Assembly (NCBI GenBank): GCA_028564675.1
Contig: JAOVVO010000280.1
Location: forward strand, 1 to 64,000
DNA from: Onchocerca lupi
Lineage: Eukaryota; Nematoda; Chromadorea; Rhabditida; Onchocercidae
Direction of reading: 5' to 3'
Length of the DNA: 64,000 nucleotides
This document shows positions 63,630 through 64,000 of the stretch, one piece after another (the first letter of the stretch is position 1; each line of letters begins with the position of its first letter). A program made the position numbers and the translations under genes. Under the pieces are notes generated by a model. The model saw nothing but the letters and a program-made list of their open reading frames with translations. It was not told where the DNA came from and did no database searches.

Positions 63630-63704
63630 ATGTTGTCATATTCGTCTTTTGGCCACATTCATAGATCGAAGTTACATCCGAGAAATTGTAGGAAGTGGCG
63701 GGAT
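63630..63704 (+). CDS. Candidate first exon of a gene running out of the window
   Basis: ATG start, 25 codons (MLSYSSFGHIHRSKLHPRN then CRKWRD), ending at a consensus GAT|GTAAGT donor in phase 0. No partner exon was identified before the window ends. Reading past the donor stays open to 63917, so the frame alone does not prove splicing. Confidence 0.25.
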
Positions 63705-64000
63705 GTAAGTGTAAAATTGATGCGTTTTCCTGCTTCTAGCTTCATATTTCATCATGTAGAGGTTGCTTGGGTCATATTTCAAATATTCATTTCAAGAACA
63801 CAATTTTTCTTTGCGGGTCAAATGTTAACCGCAATTCATATTTCATCACTGTGCTGTCGGCAAAGCTTTGATAATTGCATTGAAAGAATCCTTCAACTCT
63901 TTGATGTTCTTTGGTAATTGTATTAGAAGAATCTTCCAGATCTTTTTTGTTTTGTTTTTTCTTGGAAATTAACAGCCGGTTGACACTTGTGGAGAGAATT
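63705..64000. other. Window end, no supported feature
   Basis: If the preceding exon is real, this is the start of its first intron. Nothing else is recognised. Confidence 0.3.

Noticed and set aside
1..64000. tRNA, rRNA, SL RNA, CRISPR, transposase
   Set aside because: No B-box GGTTCRA with a cloverleaf partner, no spliced-leader sequence, no regularly spaced repeats and no transposase or reverse-transcriptase motifs were seen by eye.

Overview
The window looks like nuclear DNA of a nematode, probably a clade III/filarial-type worm. It is AT-rich. Its genes are cut into many short exons by introns with GT...TTTCAG/TTTTAG borders, and intergenic DNA carries many poly-A/T runs. The recognisable proteins are metazoan (striatin, a GTPBP1/2-type GTPase, a nematode-style four-helix TMEM272-like protein). 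The phylum is a fairly safe inference; the genus is not readable from the sequence.

Layout. 0.7-1.5 kb (minus): 3' part of a TMEM272-like multipass membrane protein. 7.1-10.7 kb (plus): a nine-exon ATP-grasp-fold protein. 12.5-18.5 kb (minus): a complete 19-exon striatin gene (758 aa; C. elegans cash-1 type), convergent with the ATP-grasp gene. 18.5-27.2 kb: mostly non-coding, with GC-richer islands; one four-exon model encoding a 112-residue unknown protein on minus fits in phase (25.45-26.77 kb). 27.26-31.77 kb (plus): a complete 12-exon GTPBP1/2-family GTPase (560 aa). 31.8-42.8 kb: long AT-rich stretch with no gene I can support. 43.2-47.5 kb (plus): single-pass membrane protein with EGF-like modules outside and PY-type motifs inside, 5' end incomplete; one intron holds a 61-bp near-perfect palindrome. 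47.5-64 kb: no recognisable family, but several exon-like islands: 55.48-55.86 plus, 58.39-58.84 minus (149 open codons), 59.99-60.17 plus, 61.64-62.97 plus and 63.63-63.70 plus.

The striatin and GTPBP models were rebuilt exon by exon; all splice phases agree and the summed lengths are exact multiples of three, so these are the solid calls. The ATP-grasp and EGF-type genes are solid apart from one odd splice site and a missing 5' end respectively. The unknown models rest on open frame, splice signals and phase only. Functionally the genes are unrelated housekeeping or signalling genes (STRIPAK scaffold, RNA-surveillance/translational GTPase, cell-surface protein). There is no operon-like packing, no mobile element with coding capacity, no CRISPR, and no tRNA or rRNA that I could recognise.
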